A DNA stretch of 64,000 bases from Volvox africanus (Eukaryota > Chlorophyta > Chlorophyceae > Chlamydomonadales > Volvocaceae), in assembly GCA_030268105.1 (NCBI GenBank), contig BSDZ01000003.1, positions 6,534,501-6,598,500 of the forward strand. Reading direction: 5' to 3'. Shown in pieces: positions 1 through 10,979 of this stretch. Under the pieces are notes generated by a model, which made no database searches, had not been told where the DNA came from, and saw only the letters and a program-made list of their open reading frames with translations. Every line of letters begins with the position of its first letter. The first letter of the stretch is position 1. The position numbers were made by a program, and so were the translations under genes.

Positions 1-357
1 GATGCCCGTGTATATTTGGTCGCAGTGATTACTGAAGCAGCTTTGGACAGCCTCCACTTGCACTCGGCAAGCTACAGTTACAGCAAGGAATAATGCGATG
101 TGCGCTATGATACCATAGAAACGGTACTGCCTGGGAGCACTTGAGCCTGAAACTGCGTCAGTCCAGCGTTGCGCGCATCTGAGATTCTGCTTCCCTCTCC
201 GGCATCTTTGGCAGGGCGCTGCGCTTGCTATTAACCTTAGATGCCTCACGGTCCCTTCGCAATGAAGCGTGGCCCACCACTTGCCATCAATCCGTCCTCG
301 CCGGCTCATCACAGTCCTCCTTGCCAAGTCTTAACACTGCGGGCTTTGCCCTTGCAG
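1..357. other. intron of the ISWI gene (5' part of the gene is outside the window)
   Basis: A splice acceptor (CTTGCAG, ending at 357) leads directly into the exon encoding helicase motif I. No exon encoding the residues normally preceding this motif (the Asp-Glu-Met block) was found here, so this stretch is most simply the intron before the first visible exon. The N-terminal part of the protein lies upstream of base 1. Confidence 0.6.
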
Positions 358-3300
358 GGTCTAGGCAAGACGCTCCAGACCATTTCCCTGGTGGCATACC
401 TTTATGAGTACCGCGGCATCACCGGACCCCACATTGTCATCACACCGAAGTCAACACTGGGCAACTGGGTCAATGAGTTCCGGCGTTTCTGTCCTATCGT
501 CCGCGTTACCAAGTTCCACGGCAATAACGAGGAGCGAGTGAGTAGGGTTGCAAATGAAGCGTATTGATTGGTGGAACGGATGCTGGTGTTATTTGCAGCG
601 TCCACGACAAGCGCAGTTGTGCAGCGTGTAGCCAAGGAGTTTTATGCGGTGGGCTGTCAATGATTGCTGATTGATGAAAATGGCTGGCGTGTGTGCATGT
701 CTGTGCACTGTTTGTGCTAATGACGTATTTATCTCAAATTTTGAGAGCCCAGGAACCAATTTGATAATGTGCTGAGGCTGTGCCATCTCTGTCTTATTCC
801 ATATCGCTTGTGTCAATCCACAGATGCATCAGAAGGAGTCGACCTGCGCACCTGGCCGGTTCGACGTCGTGGTGACTAGTTATGAGATGGTGATTAAAGA
901 GAAGAACCACTTCAAACGCTTCCACTGGCGTTATATTATCATCGATGAGGCGCACCGCATCAAGAATGAGAATTCGCGCCTTTCGCAGGTGTGAGCGGTG
1001 GCGTGCGGTGTTTCGTGTTCAGGAAGAACTCATACACCAAGTCCGGTTGCGGCTGCAGTGATGCCCTTCGTAAAACCTTAAGGCACGATGCCCGTTAGCT
1101 GCTTGTCCTGGGTATATGGCCTGTTTCGGCTCGCAGGTGGTGCGGCAGCTGAAGACCAATTACCGGCTGCTCATCACGGGCACGCCGCTGCAGAACAACC
1201 TGCACGAGCTCTGGGCTCTCCTCAATTTCTTGCTACCTGAGATTTTTAGCTCGGCGGAGAAGTTCGAGGAGTGGTTTAGCATGGGCGACGGCAGCAAGGA
1301 GAAGGAAGCGGAGGTGGTGCAGCAGCTGCACAAGGTGCGTGTGTGCAACGGGACAGAGGACAATGGGTCGTGATGGTATGGTGGTAGGATTGAGGTCATC
1401 CGAAGGATGTAAAGCAAGCGGTCGCATGTTCGGTTGTGTGGCCTGGGACAGGAGGTATCTTCAGTGTGCTGCTTGCGTGCATGCAGGTGCTGCGCCCCTT
1501 CTTGCTGCGCCGTGTCAAGAGTGACGTGGAGCGCGGCCTGCCGCCCAAGAAAGAGACGATCCTTAAGATTGGCATGAGCGACATGCAGAAGAAGTGGTGT
1601 GTCGTCAGGGCGCCTCATGGGCTCTTCAGACATTGTTTAATGCATCAAGAGCGGGTCGTGGTGTAGCCCGCGGATGGGACCAGCGCCAATTGTATAATCA
1701 GAGCCATGGATTTAATGTTTATTTTCTCGAGGATGGGATCTATCCTTGTTGTGCCACAAGATTTCCTTTTTGTGTGGGCGACCGGTTGCGTCTTCTCAAC
1801 ACTGTCCTCATGCACTGATCTATGTCTCTGTTTTTCTAGGATTAATGTTTTACATATGCACCCTTTTGCTGTGCATCCCTAGGTACGCTGCTCTGCTGCA
1901 GAAAGATATCGACGCACTGAATGGCGGCGCCGATCGCGCCAAGCTGCTCAACGTCGTCATGCAGCTGCGTAAATGTTGTAACCACCCATACCTGTTCCAG
2001 GGCGCCGAGCCGGGCCCGCCCTTCATCACGGGTACGTCCAGAGGCCTGCCAGGAAGATTGAGCATCATGTGCACCGTCTGGCCTATTTCACCACCCAGTA
2101 ATGACACTGCATTTGCATCGCACAATATGATCTAGGGTAAGTCGCGCATTTCAAGGACGGCTTTCTTATGGAACTGGCCAAGCAGTGGTTCGGTCCTGGG
2201 TGGTGCCCGCTCAAGGAACACGGCACGGTGGTGGCGGGTACCTATGACAGCGTTTCCTAATCCCCCATGTCTGTATCTGCAAGGCCGTACGCCCTCCAAA
2301 CCATCCAACTACCATGCAGGCGAGCACCTGGTTGAGAACAGTGGGAAGCTGGTGCTGCTGGACAAGTTGCTGCCCCGTCTCAAGGAGCGCGAGTCACGTG
2401 TCCTAATCTTCAGCCAGATGACTCGTATGATCGACATTTTGGAGGACTACTGCCTGTACAGGTGCACCGGTGTCGTTTGGGAATTCCAGAACGGGGTATA
2501 TAAACCAGGAACGACCTCTTCCTTGCTGCCAGGTTGCGCTCTTCCTCTAAAGCAACACCGCCCCTATGACCCTGGATTCTCAATGCTCGACAGGGGTTAT
2601 GGCTATTGCCGCATTGACGGTAACACGGGCGGTGATGACCGTGATAACATGATTGACGAGTTTAACAAGCCCAACTCGTCCAAGTTCATCTTCTTGCTGT
2701 CCACCCGCGCCGGTGGTCTGGGCATCAACCTTGCCACGGCGGATATTGTCGTGCTTTATGATAGGTGCGGTCGGTTGAAAATGGCTACTGGCGGTTGGGC
2801 TTTGTTGAGCTCGTCCGGTCCAAGGTTATATGGTGTCTGCTTTTTAGAATTTGGCTGGCAGATCGGAATTTCTGTCGTCGGCCCGTATGCATTTTGCTTC
2901 CATGTTCCTTGACTCCCCCCCCCTCGCGTCCTTTTCGACCGCCAACCCAACACCCACAGCGACTGGAACCCGCAGATGGATTTGCAGGTGAGCTTTGGTG
3001 ATCAGTTTCAAGGGGACGTTATCAATATATCAATTACTACGTCGCTTTCAATTATCTACTTCGTCCCCATCATGTATGGGACCGCCGGCCACGCATTCAG
3101 GCTCAGCCAGACGTGGAACTGAACAACCGGCTCTCTTGACGTATTGGAGGACTAAATGTTTTTGCTGCCGGGTTACCTGCGATGATTGAACCTTCCGCGC
3201 ATCCGCCTTCCTCTGCATTACCTCCTTCCTTCCCAGGCCATGGATCGCGCACACCGTATCGGCCAGAAAAAAGAGGTGCAGGTGTTCCGCTTTTGCATTG

Positions 3301-6300
3301 AGAACTCGATTGAAGAGAAGGTGCGGCTGGATAACGTTTCCTGCGCATTGGATGTGGCATCGATAGTCAACAGCTGCAGACTCCAATGCACCGCTGCCCC
3401 TTGATTCCAAGCCATCCGTAGTCATACTTGAAAGCCAAGCCTGCGTATTTGTCCTTGAGTTGTTCTTCTGGTCTTGGTTGGGCCAGGGTTGAGCCTGGGT
3501 TCCTGTCAAGGATGTGTATAGCTCTTCAATGGTAGCATAAGAGAACGCTCCTAATTTTCAGGCACCCCGGATGAAGCAAGCAAAGCTCGCGTGCGGCTAT
3601 TTAAGGCTCCTGTGAAATACAGTTGCGGCTTTCATCTCACATTAATGTTGTCTGCTCATCCTAGGCTCCAGCGGTGTTTCCGCGTCCCTATCCTTAATGT
3701 TACCGTTCCTGTGCTCTCGCTGCCCTAACACGGGTCCCTGAACACACGTGCAGGTCATTGAGAAGGCGTACAAGAAGCTGCGCCTCGATGCACTGGTGAT
3801 CCAGCAAGGCCGCCTGACGGAAAACAACGCCACTAAGGTTAACAAGGACGACCTCATCAACATGGTTCGGTACGGAGCTGAGCTGGTCTTCAGCAGCGAC
3901 TCGTCCAACATCACGGACGCGGGTAAGCGCAGGAAGTTCTCCCGTCGGGCCGCATGCATGCATCGAACAGCCCCGCTGAGCCCACCGTACTAAACCCTCA
4001 TCCCGGTCTCGTGTCATGGCCGCGCAGACATTGACGCCATCATCAAGAAGGGTGAGCGCGATACGGCGGACCTCAACCAGAAAATGCAGCAGTTCACGGA
4101 GAACGCCATGAAATTCACGATGGATGGCGGTCTTGCGTATGACTTCAAGGACGAGGATGAAGGCGGCACGGATATCGGTGATTTGAAAGCCATCATGGGT
4201 AAGCAAGCGAGAGGAAGTATCACGTCGCCCTCTGCCAGGGTATAACGACTCATCGTGATACTAATCCCTGTCGAAGCTTACACTTTCTGCCTTGCATTCT
4301 TACTCCCGGTGTTATGGCGCTCTTGCATCCAACATAATCATTTCAGAGTAGTGGTTTTCGGTAATGGAGAACCGCCAAGTAAACGTTCTTAGGCGCGCTT
4401 TGGCGTTTGCAGGCTCTAACTGGGTGGATCCACCAAAGCGCGAGCGCAAGCGCCATCTGCTCAATTACAACGACGCTGAGTACTATAAAAACGCCTTGAA
4501 GGCTGGCGTTAAGGGTGACCCGCGCGGACCCCGCCTGCCCAAGATGCCCGTCCTGCAGGACTTCCAGTTCTACAACGTGAGTATCTTGCGTCGTTCACAC
4601 AAACCCACCGGGCAGCTGGGTGCTTGAAATGTTGGTTTGTGGCTGAGCTGTTGTTCCTGGTTGCACCACAGACGATCAGATGGGTACTATCCTTAACAGC
4701 GTTATCTTATGCCTGAAAGGCTGATGCTTATGCTCCCATGGGGTACCCCTCAACGTTCGCACCATTCAGGTGACGCGTATCCAGGAGCTATACGAGAAGG
4801 AGCACCTGTACGAAACGCACAAGCACGCGATGGCGGCCAAGGAGGCGACTCTTAAGAACCAGGTGAGTTCGCAGGCTTGGGTTTGCTGTTAATTAGCTGG
4901 CCTGCAACCGATATCGGCGTTGCTGTGGTCGTCATCTGGGCAACGAAGGATGGTGAACCCTATCTGGCTTCGGCTTCTCAGGGCGCGAGTGAGGAAGCTC
5001 TGGCGGAGGCCTTGGCGCCGAGCATGGACGACCCGCAGCCACTCACGGAGGAGGAACAGACAGAGCGCGAGCAGCTTCTGGAGGACGGTTTCAAGGACTG
5101 GACTAAGAGGTATAATGGGTATGCTAACATTAGATGCATCACTCGTTCAGAGGGGTTACGAATGGTATGGAACACATCTGTTTTAAATCGGATCCGGTGA
5201 AAACACTGCGAGCCCCAATTGTTCGAATCTCAGATTATTCGCCGCGACGTCTGTAGTCAGATCAAAGGGAATTTAAGGTGTGAGGTATTACCATATGAAG
5301 CAGCGTTTACTTACCTGCTGTAGGGACTTCAACGCCTTCGTGCGCGCGTGTGAGAAGTATGGGCGAGAGAACATCCCACAGATCGCTGCAGAGGTGGACG
5401 GCAAAACAGAAGACGAGGTCCGCGCCTACGCAAAGGTACTGAAAGCCGGGTAGTGTCCGTGTCGCGCAGAGCCTAATCCAATTTAGGTCCCCCTCCCGCT
5501 GCGGATGCCCTGGTGGCCATGCGAGCCGCTGGTGGGATGTGTTTCGTTTCCTATTTGCCATTAAAGCAAAACTTGCTTCTTGTTTTGTGCTATCTGTCTA
5601 GGGAATGGACGTTAGTTCCGTGCCATTTATTCGATCATGCAACGGGTTCTTCAACGTGATGCAGGTATTCTGGAAGCGATACCGCGAGCTCAGTGACTGG
5701 GAGAAGGTCATTAAGAACATTGAGCGTGGTGAACAAAAGATCCAGCGCCAACAGGACATCATGAACGCCGTGGCCGCCAAGCTAGAGCGATATAAGAACC
5801 CTTGGCAGGAGCTCAAGGTGAAGCGACCATTGACAACGACATGTGATTATAACATACCGACATTATCTATTAGTACTTTCGGCATTTTACCTCCGGCGTG
5901 GCCATATACAACCATCCCGTAGCTACTACGGCTTGGTTGCTGTGAGGTCGCAATCCGCAGGATTTTCACATTCAGTCTTTTTTACTGCGTGTGTCCGCTC
6001 TGGTTCACCTGCAGCGCGTCCAGCTCAGCCACGCTTCCTCTCTGGGCCCATTTTTGCACCCGCAGATCCAATATGGTGCCAACAAGGGCAAGGCATACAC
6101 AGAGGAGGAGGATCGCTTCATTCTGTGTATGGTACATAAGCTTGGGTACGGGAACTGGGACGATCTGAAGGCTGAAATCCGCAAGAGCTGGCGCTTCCGG
6201 TTCGACTGGTTCTTTAAGAGCCGGACACCGCAGGAGCTGGGCCGCAGGTATGCGCGCGCCAACTGCAGCGGTCTTGCAATAAATGCCGCTCGTTCTCGTT

Positions 6301-6683
6301 CGAACGAAAGGTCTGCTAGATTCCTTTGTCTCCCAATTGCATTTAGCTAGTTCGTACGAACGTAATCCCCTTGAGGTCCTCTCATGCACTCGTGCAGATG
6401 CGAAACGCTAATCCGCCTGATAGAGAAGGAAAACGAGGACATGAAGGAGGAGACAGACAAGGGCACCCGCGGGCGGGGAGGCGGTGGTGGTGGCCGGGGA
6501 AGTGGTCGAGGAGGCCGGGGCGGCTCTGCCGCTGGCGCTGAGGGCGCAGGCACAGGCCGCAAGCGCAAGAGCACCGCGGCGGGCGCGTCAGCTGCGGCAA
6601 CGCCAGCGATGGGCGGCACGCCACAGCCCGGTAGTGAGGATGGGTCGCCGCAGCCGCCAGACCGCAAGAAGGGTCGCATCTGA
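358..6683 (+). CDS. ISWI: ISWI-family SNF2 chromatin-remodelling ATPase, 5'-partial, 18 visible exons
   Basis: Nuclear ATPase that slides and spaces nucleosomes. Exons: 358-537, 824-988, 1137-1334, 1487-1596, 1883-2031, 2320-2461, 2594-2764, 2960-2987, 3237-3320, 3754-3922, 4028-4198, 4413-4576, 4770-4862, 4982-5109, 5324-5435, 5665-5817, 6066-6247, 6398-6683. They keep one frame and give 894 residues to a TGA. Visible in order: motif I GLGKTLQT, motif II DEAH, motif [17 protein letters not shown], the [10 protein letters not shown] block, [24 protein letters not shown], and motif [10 protein letters not shown]. Next come the HAND domain (4413-4862), SANT ([13 protein letters not shown], 5324-5435), a basic spacer and SLIDE ([21 protein letters not shown], split over 6066-6247). 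HAND-SANT-SLIDE separates ISWI from CHD and SWI2. The 28-nt exon 2960-2987 is a microexon. The last exon adds an unusual Gly/Arg-rich tail. The start codon is outside the window. Confidence 0.95.
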
Positions 6684-8036
6684 GGGCAGGACAGTTGCTT
6701 TCGATGTGACTTGACCAGCGTGTTACCAGTATGTGACCGAGTATTTTAGACAAAATAGAGCCAGTGCGCTGGCCTTCCGGAGCCAGCGCCTGAGAGAGCT
6801 GGTGTGTTCGCGCAGGCCATAGGTCGCGTGACCTCTGGTAGCGTACATTACATGCACTCGATTACGAATTATCATGTCTGCATCATCGGCAGAGAAAAAC
6901 AGGTGGTTGCAGCAAAGTAGGAGAGGACGAGGCAATGGGCAGTAGCGCCCATCTTGCCGGCGCGAAGAGTGGCGATGGTGACGTGGCATGTGCGAAGCTA
7001 ATGTGCAGCCGTGGGCAAAGTGCCGCAATCACTGGCAGGTTATGCTGAGGTCTCAGGGTAGCGCGTAGAACTAAGGGGTCTAGGTCCTGTGTGGCCGTAA
7101 GCGAGCAGCCTAGATACAGCCCTGAACGTTAGAATGCGCGGGCTCTGTGCGGAGCAGTGTGTGTGTTCGGGGCCCGGATGTTGTGCGCTGAACAGTTTTG
7201 ACCGGTGGATGCGAGATCGTCGACTGCTGAATTCGTTTTTGTTCTAGAACCAAAGTTCAATTGGAACACGTTTCGCCGTGACTGGGCCTATTGTGTCTGA
7301 CAGGTGTGCTTTTGACGTCTGAGCCACTCGCGAGTGCTCGTAACGTGACGTACATATCCGTTCACAATCAACAGCTTCCGGCCGAGCTGACTGACAGTGC
7401 GGAGTAATAACTGGATTTAGGTGCAAGGCCTGCACTGCGCGTAGTTGCGTAGATTGTTTGGCATGTGGAGCATGATGCTTGGCTGCGAACGGGCAAAAGA
7501 GCTTGTGGCTGCCATTTGCCGGAGTTGGGGTGGCGGTTCATTGTCACACGTGGTGTAGCCCTATGCAGCTGGGGAAATGAACGTGTGTAATCGCCTCGTT
7601 GGTTGGTTGGCAGACGGTGGGAACCTGCACGCCTGATTGTACTTCGTGCGACTGCGGCACGGTTCCTCAGCCAGTTGTTGTAAGAGGTTTTCTTCCCTCC
7701 GCAGTACGGTATAACGCCTGGTAAGCACGCCTGCGATGCCGCAACGTGTGTGAGCATCCGTCCTCTTCCAAGGTCCTGAAGTACCCGTTGGTCCTCCTAT
7801 GGCATTCTTCTGCAGACTTGCACGGCCCCTTGCTGCTGCTGCTGATTGGACTAATACAATATATGGCACGACTTGTCCAGGACGCCGTTACAACCTTCCG
7901 TAGCTCACTATTTTTATGTCCCATTGAGTCATCAGCATTCGAAAGTAGCAACCTTTGCACCAAATCTATCCACTTCCCCTACGAATACCGAGAGGAATTT
8001 CGAAGGTCGCGTGGGCAACAGCAGAGGGCTTAATGT
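6684..8036. other. 3' flanks between two convergent genes; no gene recognised
   Basis: Sequence between the ISWI stop codon (+) and the end of a minus-strand reading frame at 8037. It should contain both 3' UTRs. No conserved protein, tRNA or snRNA was recognised. A TGTAA, the polyadenylation signal typical of green algae, occurs on the minus strand at 7888-7892, about 145 bases beyond the minus-strand stop; this is only suggestive. Confidence 0.5.
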
Positions 8037-8933
8037 TCAAGCAACAGGGGTAGCTGCAACAGCAGCAGCGGCCTCGGTGTTTGTCGGTGCAGGGCCCCGC
8101 CGCAGCGCACGGGGCACGCTGGCCATTAGCGCTGGCGGCAGTGGCCAGGGTCGTGACAGTAGCTGCGGCAACGGTGGCGGCGCTAGCCGTCGCACCAGCG
8201 CAGTGATGCTGTCCACTGCGTCCGTGACGGCCTCAATACACGAATCCACAGTAGCCAGCGCAGTCTCCACTTCAAGGATCTCCGCGTCGTCCCCGGCAGC
8301 GTCATCTTCGACGCCCTCCATGCCATCTTCCTCGCGCTCGCCGCTCATCTCCGAGCTGGTGGCGTGGTTTCGCTGCGTTTGCTGGTGGCGACGGGGGAGG
8401 CTACTCTCCACATTCTTCCGTGGACGCCGCGCCGCGGCGAGGTGGTCCTTCAGGGTTTGGCGCAGCAGTTGCATCTCCCGCAGCACATGCTGCGTGTAAT
8501 AATTGTGCGGCCCCATCATCACTGCCGCCACACTGGCGCGGTGCTGCAGGTGTTTTATCAGTGCCTCATCAGGCAACAGAAATAAGGTCCCGCCGTCACT
8601 GGCCGTACCGTCTCGGCTGAAGAGGACGGGAGGTTCCGAAAACGCGACGTGCACCCACCATTCCGCTCTGCCCCGCAGCTCCGGAACGACCCTTTTCTGC
8701 CACAGCATCACGGGCTCCAACCATTCATCACTGCCGTCGTCGTCGTCCCGCTTGCGCTTTCGTGACCTGCCATCCTCAGCCGCCGCGTCGCCGGCAACAC
8801 GGCATTGGGTATTCCTTGCAGCCGTGCGTTGAGGCCCTGCGGCAGAAGGACGGCAGGGTGGGGTTGGGCGGGGTCGGATCACAATAAGGGAACACAGGTC
8901 AACGTAGGAGGTATTGAACGGGCATATACACAC
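8037..8933 (-). CDS. uncharacterised Ala/Asp-rich nuclear-type protein or 3'-terminal exon (298 codons open)
   Basis: An open frame of 298 codons ends in TGA at 8037. The first in-frame Met is at 8933, but the real exon start may be an acceptor inside this span. It encodes a basic nuclear-localisation-like cluster (RSRKRKRDDDDG), a segment rich in Trp and hydrophobics (EWLEPVMLWQKR, then RAEWWVHVAF), a predicted helical stretch around HVLREMQLLRQTLKDHL, an acidic run, and an Ala/Pro-rich C-terminus. I recognise no family. It may be the last exon of the gene whose other exons lie at 9786-14162. The composition is like coding sequence of GC-rich algae, but a chance open frame is not excluded. 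Confidence 0.4.
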   Translation of the reverse strand: MCICPFNTSYVDLCSLIVIRPRPTPPCRPSAAGPQRTAARNTQCRVAGDAAAEDGRSRKRKRDDDDGSDEWLEPVMLWQKRVVPELRGRAEWWVHVAFSEPPVLFSRDGTASDGGTLFLLPDEALIKHLQHRASVAAVMMGPHNYYTQHVLREMQLLRQTLKDHLAAARRPRKNVESSLPRRHQQTQRNHATSSEMSGEREEDGMEGVEDDAAGDDAEILEVETALATVDSCIEAVTDAVDSITALVRRLAPPPLPQLLSRPWPLPPALMASVPRALRRGPAPTNTEAAAAVAATPVA

Positions 8934-9785
8934 CAGCGCGGATGTGTAAGAGCGTATACGGGCGTATATATGAGCCCAGGTTCTTTTGTTTCCAATTTTC
9001 GATGCTCACTGCATCCGGATTTTCCCATTTCGAAGCCGTCAACCTAGAAAGGTTATTCCATTGGGCTGCGGCCACGGGAGATCCCGAAGACCCAAATCCA
9101 CGATAACAAGGTTTAGGAGCCAAGTACTGGGCCGCCACAAAACAACATACCTCACCAGCCCCTATGCCCGTAGCCATAGACGATATCCTTCATAAAAATG
9201 TACCTGGTAATGCTGGGTTGCAGATAGTGTCTGCTGGCAATGGCAAATGCTGTTACACCCTGAGAACATACAGTTAATACCGTCCGGCATACCTCTTGGT
9301 GCTGCTGCCACCATCGCTGCCAGCTCCTGCAGCGCCGAGTCCAGCCGCGCCCACACATCTACTTCATACGACGAGAACACCACCCCTGTCGTACAGGAGT
9401 CTAAGTGCAGCAGGCAGCCACGGACCAGCGCTACCGCACAGTAGCTGCAGTGGTTGCCGCTGCAGGCGAGACCTGATGACCAAGGGCCGCCCAACGAACG
9501 GAGAAGATCGGGTTAAGGAAGCAGCCGCAATTGCGCAAAAAACTAAGACACGTCGCGCCCGAAGCGGGATGCAGCGAGGGAAGAGGAAAGTACGAACAGG
9601 TCGACGAAAAGAATAGTACTTCGATATGCAAAATCCAACGCTGTGCTGCGGTTCTCAAGATCCTGTGTGTGGGCACATCAGGTGCCGCATATGAAAGAGG
9701 AAGTTACGAAAATCTGGAGTTAATGCCGTCCATCAGTCACGAATCAGTGTGTTGAGGCCACTTCAATGGTCGACACTAACATGTC

Positions 9786-10680
9786 TCAACCGCCGGAGTT
9801 AGCCGGAGCTCCAAACCGCCAGACATGGATACCGGATACAAGGACCAGCTTCCAGCTTCTAGCTTCCTCTGCACGCCACTCACCTGCCAGAGCTGCCCCA
9901 CACAAAGGGTCCGACTGAAGCGCATCCAGCTGCATCTTCACCCTGTCGTGATAATCTCCACCATTCATGGAGCCCCCGTCACCCGCGGTCTTCGCTGCCA
10001 GTCTCGCTTGCTTCACGCCGGTCCTTACTGCCTTTTCCGGCTGCTGCCTCTGCCTCGGCTGTTGATGCTGTTTTTCTGCAGGTGGTGGCCGTGGCTGCGA
10101 GGTTGAGGGTGCCGGGCCCGGCTCCCATACCGCGGCCGCCTCCGCAGCGGCAGGCGCCGCCTCCGCTGCCAGAGGGGGCCCTTCCATCTTATTGGATTCC
10201 CCCCTTCTTCGGGACGCTGCCGCAGAAAGCAGCGCCGCCGCTCCTGTGCCCCTCTCCCAACGTTTTCCTGTCCGCCCAATCCGAGCCGCCGGCGACTTTG
10301 TGTTCCTCACTTCCTCCGCCATCTGCTCCCCGTCCTCCTCTGCATCGCGATTGGCGTCGTCCTGACTCCTCTGAAGGCGCTTTCTCGCTGCGAACATCCC
10401 CCCTTCACAGCCGGCGCCGCCATCGGCTTCTGCATGACTTCTGACGCAGGTCAGGCGCAACAAGGTCGCCGCCGTGCCCGGGGGCAGCGCCGCCGCCGCA
10501 TCCAGCCGACTGAGCTGTTTTACGTAGGTGTCCATGAGTTGGGACATTAGTACAGCCAGCGCTACTGCATCGGGATCTCCTGGAGTCGTGGACGCGATCC
10601 AGGCGCCTATCCAGACGGCTCGGTCAATCTGACCAGCGGCGCAGTAGGTCTGTGCCAGGTAGTAAGCGAGCTTTGTAGAT
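9786..10680 (-). CDS. uncharacterised helical (TPR-like) plus low-complexity coding segment
   Basis: A long minus-strand open frame. Its first part looks like paired amphipathic helices (KLAYYLAQTYCAAGQ, then DRAVWIGAWIAS), as in TPR or related helical repeats. It then becomes Ala/Pro/Gln-rich with charged patches. The upstream edge is probably a splice acceptor just before the KLAYYL segment rather than the Met at 10697. Further short minus-strand pieces between 8934 and 9785, for example one reading VWARLDSALQELAAMV near 9299-9360 and followed by a GTATGC donor, suggest additional exons linking it to 8037-8933. The function is unknown. Confidence 0.4.
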
Positions 10681-10979
10681 CTTGCGGGATGGTGCATTAT
10701 CAGTTGCTGCGGAGCGTGGGGAAAGGGGTAGATACGAGACGTGAAGGCAAAACGTCAGAAACTACGCCGCGCAACTTCCTAATTACGATAATAGAACATC
10801 CTACCCTGCCCCGCCCCGCCCTACCCTGCGCTGCCCTTCATTGTATTCCGTTCGTAGCTTCACGAGACGCTCCGCAGCACGACACGACGCAAGATGTCAC
10901 AAACCAACGCGACGTCGCGCGGCATGACTTGATGCGACATGAAACCAGACGCACCCATTTTAAGCAAGCTACCATTCAC

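Noticed and set aside
5221..5236. B-box-like GTTCGAATCTC in an ISWI intron
   Set aside because: No A-box or cloverleaf upstream; it lies in an intron defined by good flanking exons.
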